From positions 186,001 to 250,000 of the forward strand of contig CANNAC010000002.1 in the NCBI GenBank assembly GCA_947502495.1: DNA of 64,000 nucleotides, in the 5' to 3' direction. The DNA comes from an uncultured Flavobacteriaceae bacterium. Lineage in GTDB: Bacteria > Bacteroidota > Bacteroidia > Flavobacteriales > Flavobacteriaceae. The notes below the pieces were generated by a model, which saw only the letters and a program-made list of their open reading frames with translations, had not been told where the DNA came from and did not search any database. Position numbers and translations under genes: made by a program. Positions 51,176 through 60,104 of the stretch are shown here, in pieces. How positions within the stretch are numbered: position 1 is the stretch's first letter; every line of letters starts with the position of its first letter.

Positions 51176-51562
51176 TTATTCTTGCAAATGAATCACTTCT
51201 ATTGCAAAACTATTTTCAAAAACAATAACAAGTTTTTCTGCTTTTGATTCCAAAAAACTTGGTGGTTTTCCTAGAGCATACACCAAGTGATCGTTTCCGG
51301 TAAGTGTAGAAGGTGATGGGGATCCTAACAGTGCAATAACCTCTTGTTTGGTTTTACCAATTAGTAATTCACTTTCCATAATATCTTCTGCCAACTTATA
51401 TCGAGTAGTACGTTCACTTCTCCATTGCTGCTCATTAAAACGTTCTTCAAAAAGCCATGTTAATGTGGTACTAAGCACAAAAGCGACAAAGAAAAACAAT
51501 CCAATTTTATCATTCCGCTTTAGTTTTAACCACATATATCTATTCTGTACATTTCGTTTCAC
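51176..51562 (-). CDS. Membrane-anchored small protein with BamE/SmpA-like fold
   Basis: A 128-residue protein with one membrane helix at about 20-37 (KIGLFFFVAFVLSTTLTWLF) and a C-terminal part with GKTKQEVIALLGSPSPSTL, which resembles the helix-turn of SmpA/BamE-type proteins. It has no lipobox. It starts 6 bp after the stop of the next gene on the same strand, so they are coupled. A second Met at codon 9 could be the start instead. The function is unknown; the BamE similarity is by pattern only. Confidence 0.6.
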   Translation of the reverse strand: MKRNVQNRYMWLKLKRNDKIGLFFFVAFVLSTTLTWLFEERFNEQQWRSERTTRYKLAEDIMESELLIGKTKQEVIALLGSPSPSTLTGNDHLVYALGKPPSFLESKAEKLVIVFENSFAIEVIHLQE

Positions 51563-51568
51563 GCGAAT

Positions 51569-52087
51569 TTATTGTTTGATAAGTGTTGCCTTTTGTGTCA
51601 CAGTTACTGGGTAACTAATAACTTCTGGAATTTCTTCATTTAGACCTCCACTTTTTTCTTCCAGATTTTTACCTGAAAACACAATCTCAAAAATCATTTT
51701 ATCTTCATAAAATCGTTCGGTGGTAATTAACAAGTTTTTTTGCACTTCAAATACACTATACAGGGTATTATCTATATATTTTGCAGATAATAATATACCG
51801 TTATTTTCATCCACAGCAAATGCACCTTTTTCTTTATCTATTGCCTTCAACGTATAATTACGATCATTTCTTTTTCCTTCAGCAATATATACAATTTTAT
51901 AGGTATAGGTGTCTACAGAGTCTGTTGCCATTAAATGGAATTCCATACCAATAGTTTGCTTACCTCTAGCATTGGTGATTTCTAAATCGCCTTTATAGAT
52001 ACCGAAATAATCTTCTGGAAAAACTTTGTCTTGCGCTTTCGCGGAAAAACAAAAAAGTAAAACGATGAGAAATGGAAGTCCTTTCAT
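51569..52087 (-). CDS. Secreted protein of unknown function
   Basis: A 172-residue protein with a signal peptide (MKGLPFLIVLLFCFSAKAQ) and a beta-rich body (FPEDYFGIYKGDLEITNARGK, TIGMEFHLMATDSVDTYTYKIVY shown in part, NNGILLSAKYIDNTLYSVFE). It resembles small calycin-like or META-type secreted proteins of Bacteroidetes, but no family is certain. It is in an operon with the BamE-like gene. The terminator of leuS lies upstream, so its promoter must be in the 30 bp gap beside it or in leuS. Confidence 0.6.
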   Translation of the reverse strand: MKGLPFLIVLLFCFSAKAQDKVFPEDYFGIYKGDLEITNARGKQTIGMEFHLMATDSVDTYTYKIVYIAEGKRNDRNYTLKAIDKEKGAFAVDENNGILLSAKYIDNTLYSVFEVQKNLLITTERFYEDKMIFEIVFSGKNLEEKSGGLNEEIPEVISYPVTVTQKATLIKQ

Positions 52088-52111
52088 AATTAGTATTTTA
52101 CTCTAAAATAT

Positions 52112-52146
52112 AAAAAAAATGGATTCTCTCTTTCGAAAGAATCCAT
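52112..52146 (-). terminator. Terminator of leuS
   Basis: ATGGATTCT pairs with AGAATCCAT, followed on the minus strand by a long T-run. Confidence 0.8.
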
Positions 52147-52170
52147 TAAATATATAATACTTCAGATTTA

Positions 52171-55100
52171 TTACCCTACAATATTTACAATTTTACCAGG
52201 AACTACAATTACTTTTTTAGGTGTTCTACCTTCTAATTGCGCGATGGTTTTTTCGTTAGACATCACTGCTTTTTCAATTTCATCTTTACTCAGATCCATT
52301 GGTAATTCGATAGTAAAACGCATTTTACCATTAAATGAAATCGGATAATTCTTACTACTTTCTACTAAATGACTTGCATCAAATTTAGGAAAAGCTACCG
52401 TAGCTATCGATCCTTCATTTCCTAACTGACTATATAATTCTTCAGCAATATGTGGTGCATACGGAGAAACTAAAGCCAATAAAGGCTCTAACACTTCTTT
52501 GCTAGTACATTTTTGCGCAGTAAGTTCATTAACCGCAATCATAAAGGTAGAAACCGAAGTATTAAAAGAGAAATTCTCGATGTCTTCTTCTACTTTCTTT
52601 ATGGTTTTATGTAATGTTTTTAAGTTGTCTTTTGTTGCAGCGACATCCGTAACGTTTAATCCGTTTTCACCAACATACAATTTCCATAGTTTTTTAAGGA
52701 AACCATGAACTCCTGTAATTCCGGCAGTATTCCAAGGTTTTGCTTGCTCTAACGGACCTAGAAACATTTCGTACAAACGAAGACTGTCTGCACCATACTG
52801 TTCGCAAATCGCATCTGGACTAACGACGTTGTATTTGGACTTCGACATTTTTTCGACTTCGCGACCGACTTTGTAAACGCCATTTTCTAAAAGGAATTCT
52901 GCGTCTTTATAATCTGCGCCAAACTCGGCATCGCTTTTTAAACTTTCAATATCCAATTCATCCGATGCATTCACGTATTGTACTTTTACGTGAATTGCAG
53001 AAACATTAATTGATATATCAAAATCATTAATATTTGAAACTACTGTCTTAAAATCATCATCACGATTACTTTTATTAACTTCTTTAATAAAGAGATTTTT
53101 AGCTACTTCCTGATTGTCTAAAACAGAAGAAGAAATGTAAATTAAACTATTTAAAAAATTAACTTTTATTATTTGGCCTTCAGTTTTAGATGTACAAATA
53201 AAATCAGAAACCCTATAAATAAAAGCACTAGTTCCCAAAATCATTCCTTGGTTAATCAACTTTTTAAAAGGCTCATCCACGCCAACAAATGCTCTATCTT
53301 TTAAAAACTTCGTCCAAAAACGAGAGTATAATAAATGTCCGGTTGCATGCTCGCTTCCACCAATATATAAATCTACATTTTCCCAATAGTTAAGTGCATC
53401 TTCGCTAGCAAAATCTTCTCCTCTTTTGGCTTTTTCTTCCATATAACTAAAGAAATACCAAGAGCTTCCTGCCCAACCTGGCATGGTGTTTAGTTCTAAA
53501 GGGTAGATTCCGTTATCCTCACCTTCGACTGCGCTCAGGTTGACATTAGAAACCACTTTATTGTTTACAGTATCCCAAGCCCAAACATCTGCACGACCTA
53601 AAGGTGGCTCTCCTGTTTCGGTTGGTAAATATTTTTCTACTTCTGGTAATGTGATTGGTAAATGTGCTTTATCAATCATTTGCGGCATTCCATTTACATA
53701 GTATACTGGAAATGGTTCTCCCCAATAACGTTGTCTAGAAAATACAGCATCACGTAATCGGTAGTTTGTTTTTCCTTCTCCTTGACCCAATTGCTCTAAA
53801 TCGTAAATAGCACGTTTAGAAGCTTTTTTGTAGTTCATTCCGTTAAGGAAATCACTATTTGCAATCTTCACATTGTCTTTAGCAGCATACGCTTCTTCAG
53901 AAATATCTACACCTTCAAAAATATTAGGAATCGCAATATTAAAATGTTTTGCAAAGTCGTAATCCCTTTGATCACCACAAGGCACAGACATAACTGCTCC
54001 TGTTCCGTAACCCGCTAAAACATAATCTCCAATCCAAATAGGAATTGGTTCTTTACTAAAAGGATGTTCTGCATAGGCTCCTGTAAATGCACCAGAAATG
54101 GTTTTTACATCTGCCATTCTATCGCGTTCGCTACGTTTTGCAGTTGCTAGAATATACGCATCTACTTCTGCTTTTTGCTCTGGAGTTGTAATTTGAGATA
54201 CTAATTCGTGTTCTGGAGCTAAAGTCATAAAACTAACTCCGAAAATAGTATCTGGTCTTGTTGTGAAAACTTCTATTTGTTGTGGTGCTTCGACAAGCTC
54301 AGCATGACTCTTATTTTCATTATTATCTAAAACGTTGAAAGTAACAGATGCTCCAACCGATTTACCAATCCAGTTACGTTGGCTTTCTTTCAATGAATCT
54401 GTCCAATCAATAGTATCTAAACCTTGAAGTAAACGTTCTGCATATGCCGAAATACGCATCGACCATTGCGTCATCTTTTTACGTAGTACTGGATGACCAC
54501 CACGTTCGGAAACACCATTTACTATTTCGTCATTCGCTAAAACCGTTCCTAAAGCAGGACACCAGTTCACTTCGGTTTCTGCTAAATAGGTTAATCTATA
54601 TTTAAGAAGAATTTCTTCTTGTTCTTTTTGGCTGAAATTATTCCATGCTTCCGCTGTAAATACTTCGATATTATCATCGCAAACTGCATTCACATTTGCG
54701 TTTCCTTCGGAAGCAAAAACAGCAATTAAACTAGAAATTTCTTCCGCTTTATTACTTTCATTATTATACCAAGACTCAAAAAGCTGAATAAAAATCCATT
54801 GTGTCCATTTGTAATATTCCGGACTAGAAGTACGCACTTCGCGAGACCAATCGAAAGAAAAACCGATTTGATCTAACTGTCGTCTGTATGTTTTAATATT
54901 CGTTTCTGTAGTAACCGCAGGATGCTGACCCGTTTGAATAGCATATTGTTCTGCAGGCAAACCAAAACTATCATAACCTTGTGGGTGCAATACATTAAAT
55001 CCTTTATGACGTTTATATCGTGCATAAATATCACTTGCGATATACCCTAATGGATGACCAACATGTAATCCTGCTCCAGACGGATAAGGAAACATATCTA

Positions 55101-55206
55101 AAACATAATATTTTGGTTTCTCGCTAGTATTTGAGGCTTTAAACGTTTGGTTTTCTGCCCAATATTTTTGCCATTTGGCTTCAATCTCGTTGAAATGGTA
55201 TTGCAT
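52171..55206 (-). CDS. leuS: Leucyl-tRNA synthetase
   Basis: A 1011-residue class I synthetase that charges tRNA-Leu and edits mischarged tRNA. The start is ATG 55206 (MQYHFNEIEAKWQKYWAENQ). The HIGH motif is GLHVGHPLG near 46, the tRNA-editing block IEVFTTRPDTIFG near 315, and KMSKS reads MSKSKYNVV near 795. A long insertion (TSAFIYRVSD to GREVEKM) precedes KMSKS, as in relatives. Two short insertions, KSHAELVEAPQQ and NVNLSAVEGED, are encoded by dispersed intergenic-type repeats in frame. The enzyme is essential, so both inserts must be tolerated. Confidence 0.96.
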   Translation of the reverse strand: MQYHFNEIEAKWQKYWAENQTFKASNTSEKPKYYVLDMFPYPSGAGLHVGHPLGYIASDIYARYKRHKGFNVLHPQGYDSFGLPAEQYAIQTGQHPAVTTETNIKTYRRQLDQIGFSFDWSREVRTSSPEYYKWTQWIFIQLFESWYNNESNKAEEISSLIAVFASEGNANVNAVCDDNIEVFTAEAWNNFSQKEQEEILLKYRLTYLAETEVNWCPALGTVLANDEIVNGVSERGGHPVLRKKMTQWSMRISAYAERLLQGLDTIDWTDSLKESQRNWIGKSVGASVTFNVLDNNENKSHAELVEAPQQIEVFTTRPDTIFGVSFMTLAPEHELVSQITTPEQKAEVDAYILATAKRSERDRMADVKTISGAFTGAYAEHPFSKEPIPIWIGDYVLAGYGTGAVMSVPCGDQRDYDFAKHFNIAIPNIFEGVDISEEAYAAKDNVKIANSDFLNGMNYKKASKRAIYDLEQLGQGEGKTNYRLRDAVFSRQRYWGEPFPVYYVNGMPQMIDKAHLPITLPEVEKYLPTETGEPPLGRADVWAWDTVNNKVVSNVNLSAVEGEDNGIYPLELNTMPGWAGSSWYFFSYMEEKAKRGEDFASEDALNYWENVDLYIGGSEHATGHLLYSRFWTKFLKDRAFVGVDEPFKKLINQGMILGTSAFIYRVSDFICTSKTEGQIIKVNFLNSLIYISSSVLDNQEVAKNLFIKEVNKSNRDDDFKTVVSNINDFDISINVSAIHVKVQYVNASDELDIESLKSDAEFGADYKDAEFLLENGVYKVGREVEKMSKSKYNVVSPDAICEQYGADSLRLYEMFLGPLEQAKPWNTAGITGVHGFLKKLWKLYVGENGLNVTDVAATKDNLKTLHKTIKKVEEDIENFSFNTSVSTFMIAVNELTAQKCTSKEVLEPLLALVSPYAPHIAEELYSQLGNEGSIATVAFPKFDASHLVESSKNYPISFNGKMRFTIELPMDLSKDEIEKAVMSNEKTIAQLEGRTPKKVIVVPGKIVNIVG
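53522..53545 (-). repeat. Short repeat inserted in the leuS frame, copy 2
   Basis: On the minus strand TGTCAACCTGAGCGCAGTCG then AAGG encodes VNLSAVEG. The same type occurs between genes at 16996 and 5187. It falls in a surface-loop position before PLELNTMPGWAGSSW. Confidence 0.75.
54286..54308 (-). repeat. Short repeat inserted in the leuS frame, copy 1
   Basis: On the minus strand GTCATGCTGAGCTTGTCGAA encodes the SHAELVEA segment just before the editing-domain block IEVFTTRPD. It belongs to the TTCGACAAGCTCAGC form of the short repeat. Confidence 0.75.
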
Positions 55207-55324
55207 TTTATATCTCTTTATTAACCTATTCAAGTAGCATTCACTGCCAATAAAAGGCGATTTACTGCATACTTTACAAGGCGCAAATTTACGTTTTATT
55301 ATAAGACTGTAAAAGGAAGAGGAA

Positions 55325-56185
55325 TCAAAATACGGGTTGCATAAGTTTTCCGGAGTATAATATCCAAATCATGGATAAAATTGCGGATACATTCATTGCA
55401 ATTCCGAATAATTTCATTTGCGAAAGTGTGTATGGTTTTTCTTTAAAAAACAGAAAGGTATCTAAAATTAGCCACAAGGAGAAAACAGCTAAAAACCCTG
55501 CTAAAACATAGTCTTGAAACCAATATGCTAGAATAAAAGTTTCTGTAAACAACAAAAACAGCATCACTAATTTGGTGTTTTTTCTACCAATGAGAGTCGC
55601 TGTAGTTTTCTTTCCTGCTTGCAAATCTGGCTCAATATCCATAATCTCTCCAGCAATATGTGCCTGAAAAGCAAATAAGGTTAAGTACAAAATAGTTTGC
55701 CAAGGCAAATCCTGTAAACCATTAAGTTGTGCACTAAAAAAAGCGGTAAACACATAGCCCATTTGTATGCAGATTTCAAAAGGCGGACGTTCTTTAATTC
55801 GGAAAGGTTTAAAATTGTAAACAATATTTATCACTATCATAAACAGCAATAACAGTAACATTTTAAATCCGGAAACAATCGTAAAATAAAGAACAAAAGG
55901 AGAAACAATAAGTACCACCTTTTTAATAATGGAAGCTAATTGTTTCTTGGTCGATCTTGCGCCAAATAGGAAGTTTCCTTTTCTTTCGTTGATTTTATCT
56001 GAACTATAATCGTTATAATCATTCAATCCGTACACCAAATAATTCAAAGGAAAAGTAACAAATAGCAAACCAATCCAAAAGTTAGTTTCGAGCCAGAAAT
56101 TAGATTCTAAACTAAAAGGAACTAGATAAATCCAAATGGTTGGAAACCACAAACCAGGTCGAGAAATTTTTAAATCGTGAATCAA
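55325..56185 (-). CDS. UbiA-family prenyltransferase
   Basis: A 286-residue integral membrane protein with eight or nine helices. The first Asp-rich metal motif is NDYNDYSSDKINERKG (NDxxDxxxD) at about 56-71, and a second is AGEIMDIEPDLQAGKKTT at about 180-197. It attaches a prenyl group to an aromatic or other acceptor, as in quinone, carotenoid or lipid synthesis; the substrate is unknown. The region 56186-56430 (245 bp) before ftsX is AT-rich without a visible gene. Confidence 0.87.
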   Translation of the reverse strand: MIHDLKISRPGLWFPTIWIYLVPFSLESNFWLETNFWIGLLFVTFPLNYLVYGLNDYNDYSSDKINERKGNFLFGARSTKKQLASIIKKVVLIVSPFVLYFTIVSGFKMLLLLLFMIVINIVYNFKPFRIKERPPFEICIQMGYVFTAFFSAQLNGLQDLPWQTILYLTLFAFQAHIAGEIMDIEPDLQAGKKTTATLIGRKNTKLVMLFLLFTETFILAYWFQDYVLAGFLAVFSLWLILDTFLFFKEKPYTLSQMKLFGIAMNVSAILSMIWILYSGKLMQPVF

Positions 56186-56430
56186 ATAAATATAAATTAT
56201 AACGTTTAATAATGTATCAAAGTTAAAGGTAATACAACACTATTAAAAGTTTAAACGTTATAATAATGGAAGTGATAAAACGAGCTACTTTATTATTAAA
56301 AGGAACATGCAAGGCATAGGATTCTCCAATTCATGAGAAGGACATTTTTATTGGAAAATAAAAGACTTGTATCTTTTAAAGTTTCTTTTCATTTTCTTTA
56401 TTATTTTTACAGCATTAACAAATCCTTTTT

Positions 56431-57306
56431 ATGAGCGCATCTTTTGAAAAATACCAGAAACGCAAACTTATTTCATCTTACTTTTCGGTGGTATTAAGTA
56501 TTGCTTTAGTCCTATTTTTATTAGGATTATTAGGTATGCTCATTCTTAATGCTAAAAAGGTGTCCGATCACTTTAAAGAGCAAGTAGTGGTCACTATTTA
56601 CTTAAAAGATAGTGCAAAAGATGTAGAAACTAAGCAATTGGAGAAGAGTTTGGCTTTGGCAGATTACGTAAAATCTACAGATTATGTAACCAAAGAACAA
56701 GCTGCAGCATCTATGAAAGCCGAAAACGGTGAAGATTTTATGGAGTTTTTGGGATACAATCCTTTACAAAACTCTATTGATGTACATTTAAAAGCAGATT
56801 ATGTAACCTCAGAACATTTAGAAGAAATAGCCAAAGAAGCACTAAACAAAAACTTTGTAGATGAAGTTCGTTATGACAATGATTTAGTGACTTTAATGAA
56901 CAATAACGTAAAGAAAATAAGCTTTTGGGTATTAATCCTAAGTGGTATTTTCACTTTAATCGCTGTGCTATTAATTAATAGTTCTATTCGTTTAGCGGTT
57001 TATGCAAAACGATTTACCATCAAAACCATGCAAATGGTTGGTGCTACCAAACGTTTTATTCGTAGACCTTTTGTTTGGAAAAGTGTACAATTAGGAATTA
57101 TTGGAGCAATCATTGCCATGTTAGGAATGGCAGTTGTTTTATATTATTTAAACCTGACTTTCCCAGAACTAGACTTAATGCGCAATCCTATTTTAATTAG
57201 TGCTTTATTTATTGGTGTTTTTCTTTTAGGAATAATAATTACCTGGTTTTCCACATTTTTTGCAACACAGCGTTTCTTAAATTTAAAAACCGATCAGCTG
57301 TATTAA
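56431..57306 (+). CDS. ftsX: Cell division protein FtsX
   Basis: A 291-residue ABC-type permease with four membrane helices and a periplasmic loop (about 45-165). With FtsE it activates peptidoglycan hydrolases at the division site. Segments such as VVTIYLKDSAKDVETKQLEK, GYNPLQNSIDVHLKADYV and RFTIKTMQMVGATKRFIRRPF are typical. FtsE is not adjacent. Next comes the DUF3098 gene, then uppP and truB, an order well conserved in Bacteroidetes, which links division and envelope synthesis. Confidence 0.95.
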   Translation: MSASFEKYQKRKLISSYFSVVLSIALVLFLLGLLGMLILNAKKVSDHFKEQVVVTIYLKDSAKDVETKQLEKSLALADYVKSTDYVTKEQAAASMKAENGEDFMEFLGYNPLQNSIDVHLKADYVTSEHLEEIAKEALNKNFVDEVRYDNDLVTLMNNNVKKISFWVLILSGIFTLIAVLLINSSIRLAVYAKRFTIKTMQMVGATKRFIRRPFVWKSVQLGIIGAIIAMLGMAVVLYYLNLTFPELDLMRNPILISALFIGVFLLGIIITWFSTFFATQRFLNLKTDQLY

Positions 57307-57408
57307 TTAGGAAAAATCGTAATTTTAGATTCTCTTAACTTAAAAATTTTAAATAAAACCGTTACTTTGCACAAGTAAAACGGAAGACGATTACAGAATA
57401 CATATAAA

Positions 57409-57678
57409 ATGGGAGAACAAAAACGTAAAGAAGAAACGAAAAGCGAATTTATTTTTGGTAGAAAAAACTATAAATTCATGTTTATTGGTTTAGCTTGTAT
57501 TGCGCTAGGTTTTATTTTAATGTCTGGTGGAGGAAGTGATGATCCTAATGTTTTTAATCCTGAAATTTTTAGTTGGAGAAGAATTAGATTAGCACCGACT
57601 TTAGTACTTATCGGATTTGGTTTTCAAATTTATGCGATTCTTTTAAATCCGAATAAAAGTAAAAAAACAAACGTTTAA
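57409..57678 (+). CDS. DUF3098 membrane protein
   Basis: An 89-residue protein with two membrane helices (FMFIGLACIALGFILMSGG and LAPTLVLIGFGFQIYAILL). FIFGRKNYKFMFIGLA and NPEIFSWRRIRLAPT are the DUF3098 signatures. Its function is unknown. Location between ftsX and uppP is conserved in the phylum. A TTACTTTGCAC sequence 35 bp upstream looks like a promoter -7 region, shifted by one base from consensus. Confidence 0.9.
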   Translation: MGEQKRKEETKSEFIFGRKNYKFMFIGLACIALGFILMSGGGSDDPNVFNPEIFSWRRIRLAPTLVLIGFGFQIYAILLNPNKSKKTNV

Positions 57679-57737
57679 TCTTCAAATTACAAGTACAAAA
57701 TAACAATTGGTACTAGTATTTTAATACTTTTGCCAAC

Positions 57738-58532
57738 ATGAATGTTATAGACTCCATTATTTTAGGAATAGTACAAGGATTAACAGAGTTTCTTCCTGTA
57801 TCATCAAGTGGCCATTTAGAACTTGGTAAAGCCATTCTTGGCGATAATTCGGTTCCAGAAGAAAGCCTACTCTTTACCGTAGTTTTACACTTTGCAACTG
57901 CTTTGAGCACCATTGTTGTTTTTAGAAAAGACATCCTTAGTTTACTTAAAGGTGTTTTCAAATTCGAGTGGAACGAAGATTTACAATTCGTATCTAAAAT
58001 CGCACTTTCTATGCTTCCCGCAGTTGTAGTAGGTTTATTTTTTGAAGAACAATTAGAAGCCCTATTTGGAGGTAATATCATGCTTGTAGGATGCATGCTA
58101 CTTGTAACAGCAGCTTTGCTATTTTTAGCAGACAAAGCAAAAGACACCGATAAAAAAGTAACCTTTAAAAATGCATTTGTTATTGGGATTTCGCAAGCAA
58201 TTGCCATGCTACCAGGAATTTCTCGTTCTGGCGCAACTATTTCTACTTCTGTTCTTTTAGGAAATGATAAAACGAAAGCAGCACGTTTTTCCTTTTTAAT
58301 GGTTGTTCCTTTAATCTTCGGAAAAATCGCAAAAGATCTTTTAAGTGGTGATTTAATTTCTGAAACACATAATCTTACCTCGCTAACCGCAGGATTTATT
58401 GCAGCCTTTATTGCTGGATTATTTGCTTGTACTTGGATGATTTCTTTAGTAAAGAAAAGTAAGCTATCTTACTTCGCTATTTATTGTGCTATCGTAGGTG
58501 TTATTGCCATAATCTTTTCTTTTTTAAACTAA
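57738..58532 (+). CDS. uppP: Undecaprenyl-diphosphatase
   Basis: A 264-residue membrane phosphatase (BacA/UppP) that recycles undecaprenyl pyrophosphate for peptidoglycan and surface glycan synthesis; extra copies give bacitracin resistance. The active-site motifs QGLTEFLPVSSSGHLEL (about 12-28) and LPGISRSGATIS (about 155) are complete. Eight helices are visible. It ends one base before truB starts, so both share a transcript. Confidence 0.96.
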   Translation: MNVIDSIILGIVQGLTEFLPVSSSGHLELGKAILGDNSVPEESLLFTVVLHFATALSTIVVFRKDILSLLKGVFKFEWNEDLQFVSKIALSMLPAVVVGLFFEEQLEALFGGNIMLVGCMLLVTAALLFLADKAKDTDKKVTFKNAFVIGISQAIAMLPGISRSGATISTSVLLGNDKTKAARFSFLMVVPLIFGKIAKDLLSGDLISETHNLTSLTAGFIAAFIAGLFACTWMISLVKKSKLSYFAIYCAIVGVIAIIFSFLN

Positions 58533-58533
58533 T

Positions 58534-59226
58534 ATGCTAACCGAAGAAGACTACAAATCCGGACAAGTTTTATTAATAGATAAACCTTTAAACTGGACCT
58601 CTTTTCAAGTGGTAAACAAGCTACGTTGGAAGATTAGACAGACCTATAATATTAAAAAAATTAAGGTTGGCCATGCAGGAACTTTAGATCCTTTAGCGAC
58701 TGGTTTACTCATTATTTGTACTGGAAAAATGACCAAGCAAATTGATACTTTTCAAGGTCAGATTAAAGAATATACAGGAACTATTGTTTTAGGTGGAACA
58801 ACGCCTTCTTACGATTTAGAATCCGAAATAAACGCAACATTCCCCACCGATCATATTACAAAAGATTTAGTAGAAGAAGCTACGAAACAATTTATTGGTG
58901 AGATCGATCAATTTCCTCCAGTTTTTTCCGCATTAAAAAAAGACGGAAAGCGTTTATACGAATACGCAAGAGCTGGCGAAGAAGTAGAAATTGCATCTAG
59001 AAAAATTACTATTGATACTTTTGAAATTACGCGTTTTGAAAACAACGAAGTCGATTTTAGAGTGATTTGCAGTAAAGGAACGTACATTCGTTCTTTAGCG
59101 CATGACTTTGGAAAAGCTCTACAATCTGGAGGACATCTTTCGGTTTTAAGAAGAACAAAAATTGGCGATTACAATGTGGATAATGCGGTTTCCATCGAAG
59201 CTTTTATGGAAGAATTAGATTCTTAA
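58534..59226 (+). CDS. truB: tRNA pseudouridine55 synthase
   Basis: A 230-residue enzyme that makes pseudouridine 55 in the T loop of tRNA. The catalytic motif VGHAGTLDPLATGLL has the nucleophilic Asp near 52. YTGTIVLGGTTPSYDLE, PPVFSALKKDGKRLYEYAR and CSKGTYIRSLAHDFG are the other family motifs. It is shorter than E. coli TruB because the C-terminal PUA-like part is missing, as usual in Bacteroidetes. It is coupled to uppP. Confidence 0.96.
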   Translation: MLTEEDYKSGQVLLIDKPLNWTSFQVVNKLRWKIRQTYNIKKIKVGHAGTLDPLATGLLIICTGKMTKQIDTFQGQIKEYTGTIVLGGTTPSYDLESEINATFPTDHITKDLVEEATKQFIGEIDQFPPVFSALKKDGKRLYEYARAGEEVEIASRKITIDTFEITRFENNEVDFRVICSKGTYIRSLAHDFGKALQSGGHLSVLRRTKIGDYNVDNAVSIEAFMEELDS

Positions 59227-59295
59227 AAAATCTATTTTTTCATTTTTAACGTATCTTTAAGTGCCACCACTTAATAAAACACGTTATTAACCTAC

Positions 59296-59991
59296 ATGCA
59301 ATTCAACAATAAACATAAAGCAATGTCTATTACGTTTCTTATTTCGGGGACGATAATTTTGGGTATGTTTAATTTTCATATTTTAAAACACACGGAAGAA
59401 GTTGCTGAAACCTTCTACGAAATAGAGCCTGCAAAGGAAATCATAGAAACCGAATTAGAAGAACAGAAAAAAACGGCAAAAGCAGAAACGAACCAAGCTT
59501 ACAATCAAAATCAGAAAAGCAAAAGTCGCGCATATTCTCAAAGAAGAATTGCGCCACCAAAAGATTATGTAAGACCTGATTTAAGCCATTCGGATGATGG
59601 AATTTCTAACAAAAAGGATATACCTAAAAAAGAATCTAGGACAGAAAAAGACGAATTAAACTCTTTTAGCAAAGTGAATGATGTGCTTAAAAAGCAATTG
59701 GATGAAAACAATAATGCGAAAAGCTCTGTTAGCTATTCTTTGGTAAACAGAAAGCATAAATACCTGCCAACACCTATTTATTTATGCGAGGAAAGTGGTA
59801 AAATAGTAATAAATATTACGGTAAACACTTCTGGAAAAGTTACCGGAACGTCTTACAATAATGCTTCCAACTCTTCTAATAACTGTCTTATAGAACACGC
59901 ATTAGAATATGCTGAAAAAGCAAGATTTAATCGCAATACTTCTGAAGGTGCTCAGATTGGTACGATTACTTTTTATTTTGAAGGTAAATAA
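59296..59991 (+). CDS. TonB-like envelope protein
   Basis: A 231-residue protein with one N-terminal membrane helix (MSITFLISGTIILGMFNFHI), a long charged linker (residues 40-150, rich in Lys, Glu and Asn) and a C-terminal domain resembling TonB (KIVINITVNTSGKVTGTSYN, ALEYAEKARFNRN, GTITFYFEGK). TonB proteins transmit energy to outer-membrane receptors. The Pro-rich linker typical of TonB is largely replaced by Lys/Glu. No ExbB or ExbD is near. It may be a variant energy transducer. Confidence 0.75.
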   Translation: MQFNNKHKAMSITFLISGTIILGMFNFHILKHTEEVAETFYEIEPAKEIIETELEEQKKTAKAETNQAYNQNQKSKSRAYSQRRIAPPKDYVRPDLSHSDDGISNKKDIPKKESRTEKDELNSFSKVNDVLKKQLDENNNAKSSVSYSLVNRKHKYLPTPIYLCEESGKIVINITVNTSGKVTGTSYNNASNSSNNCLIEHALEYAEKARFNRNTSEGAQIGTITFYFEGK

Positions 59992-60104
59992 TAATTCCTA
60001 TATAAATTAAGGAGTAGTTTTATTAAAACACACTCTCATATACACACCTTCCTTTAGCAAAAGAAAGGTATGTTTTGTGTATCTAAAACAATAAAATTGC
60101 TTCC

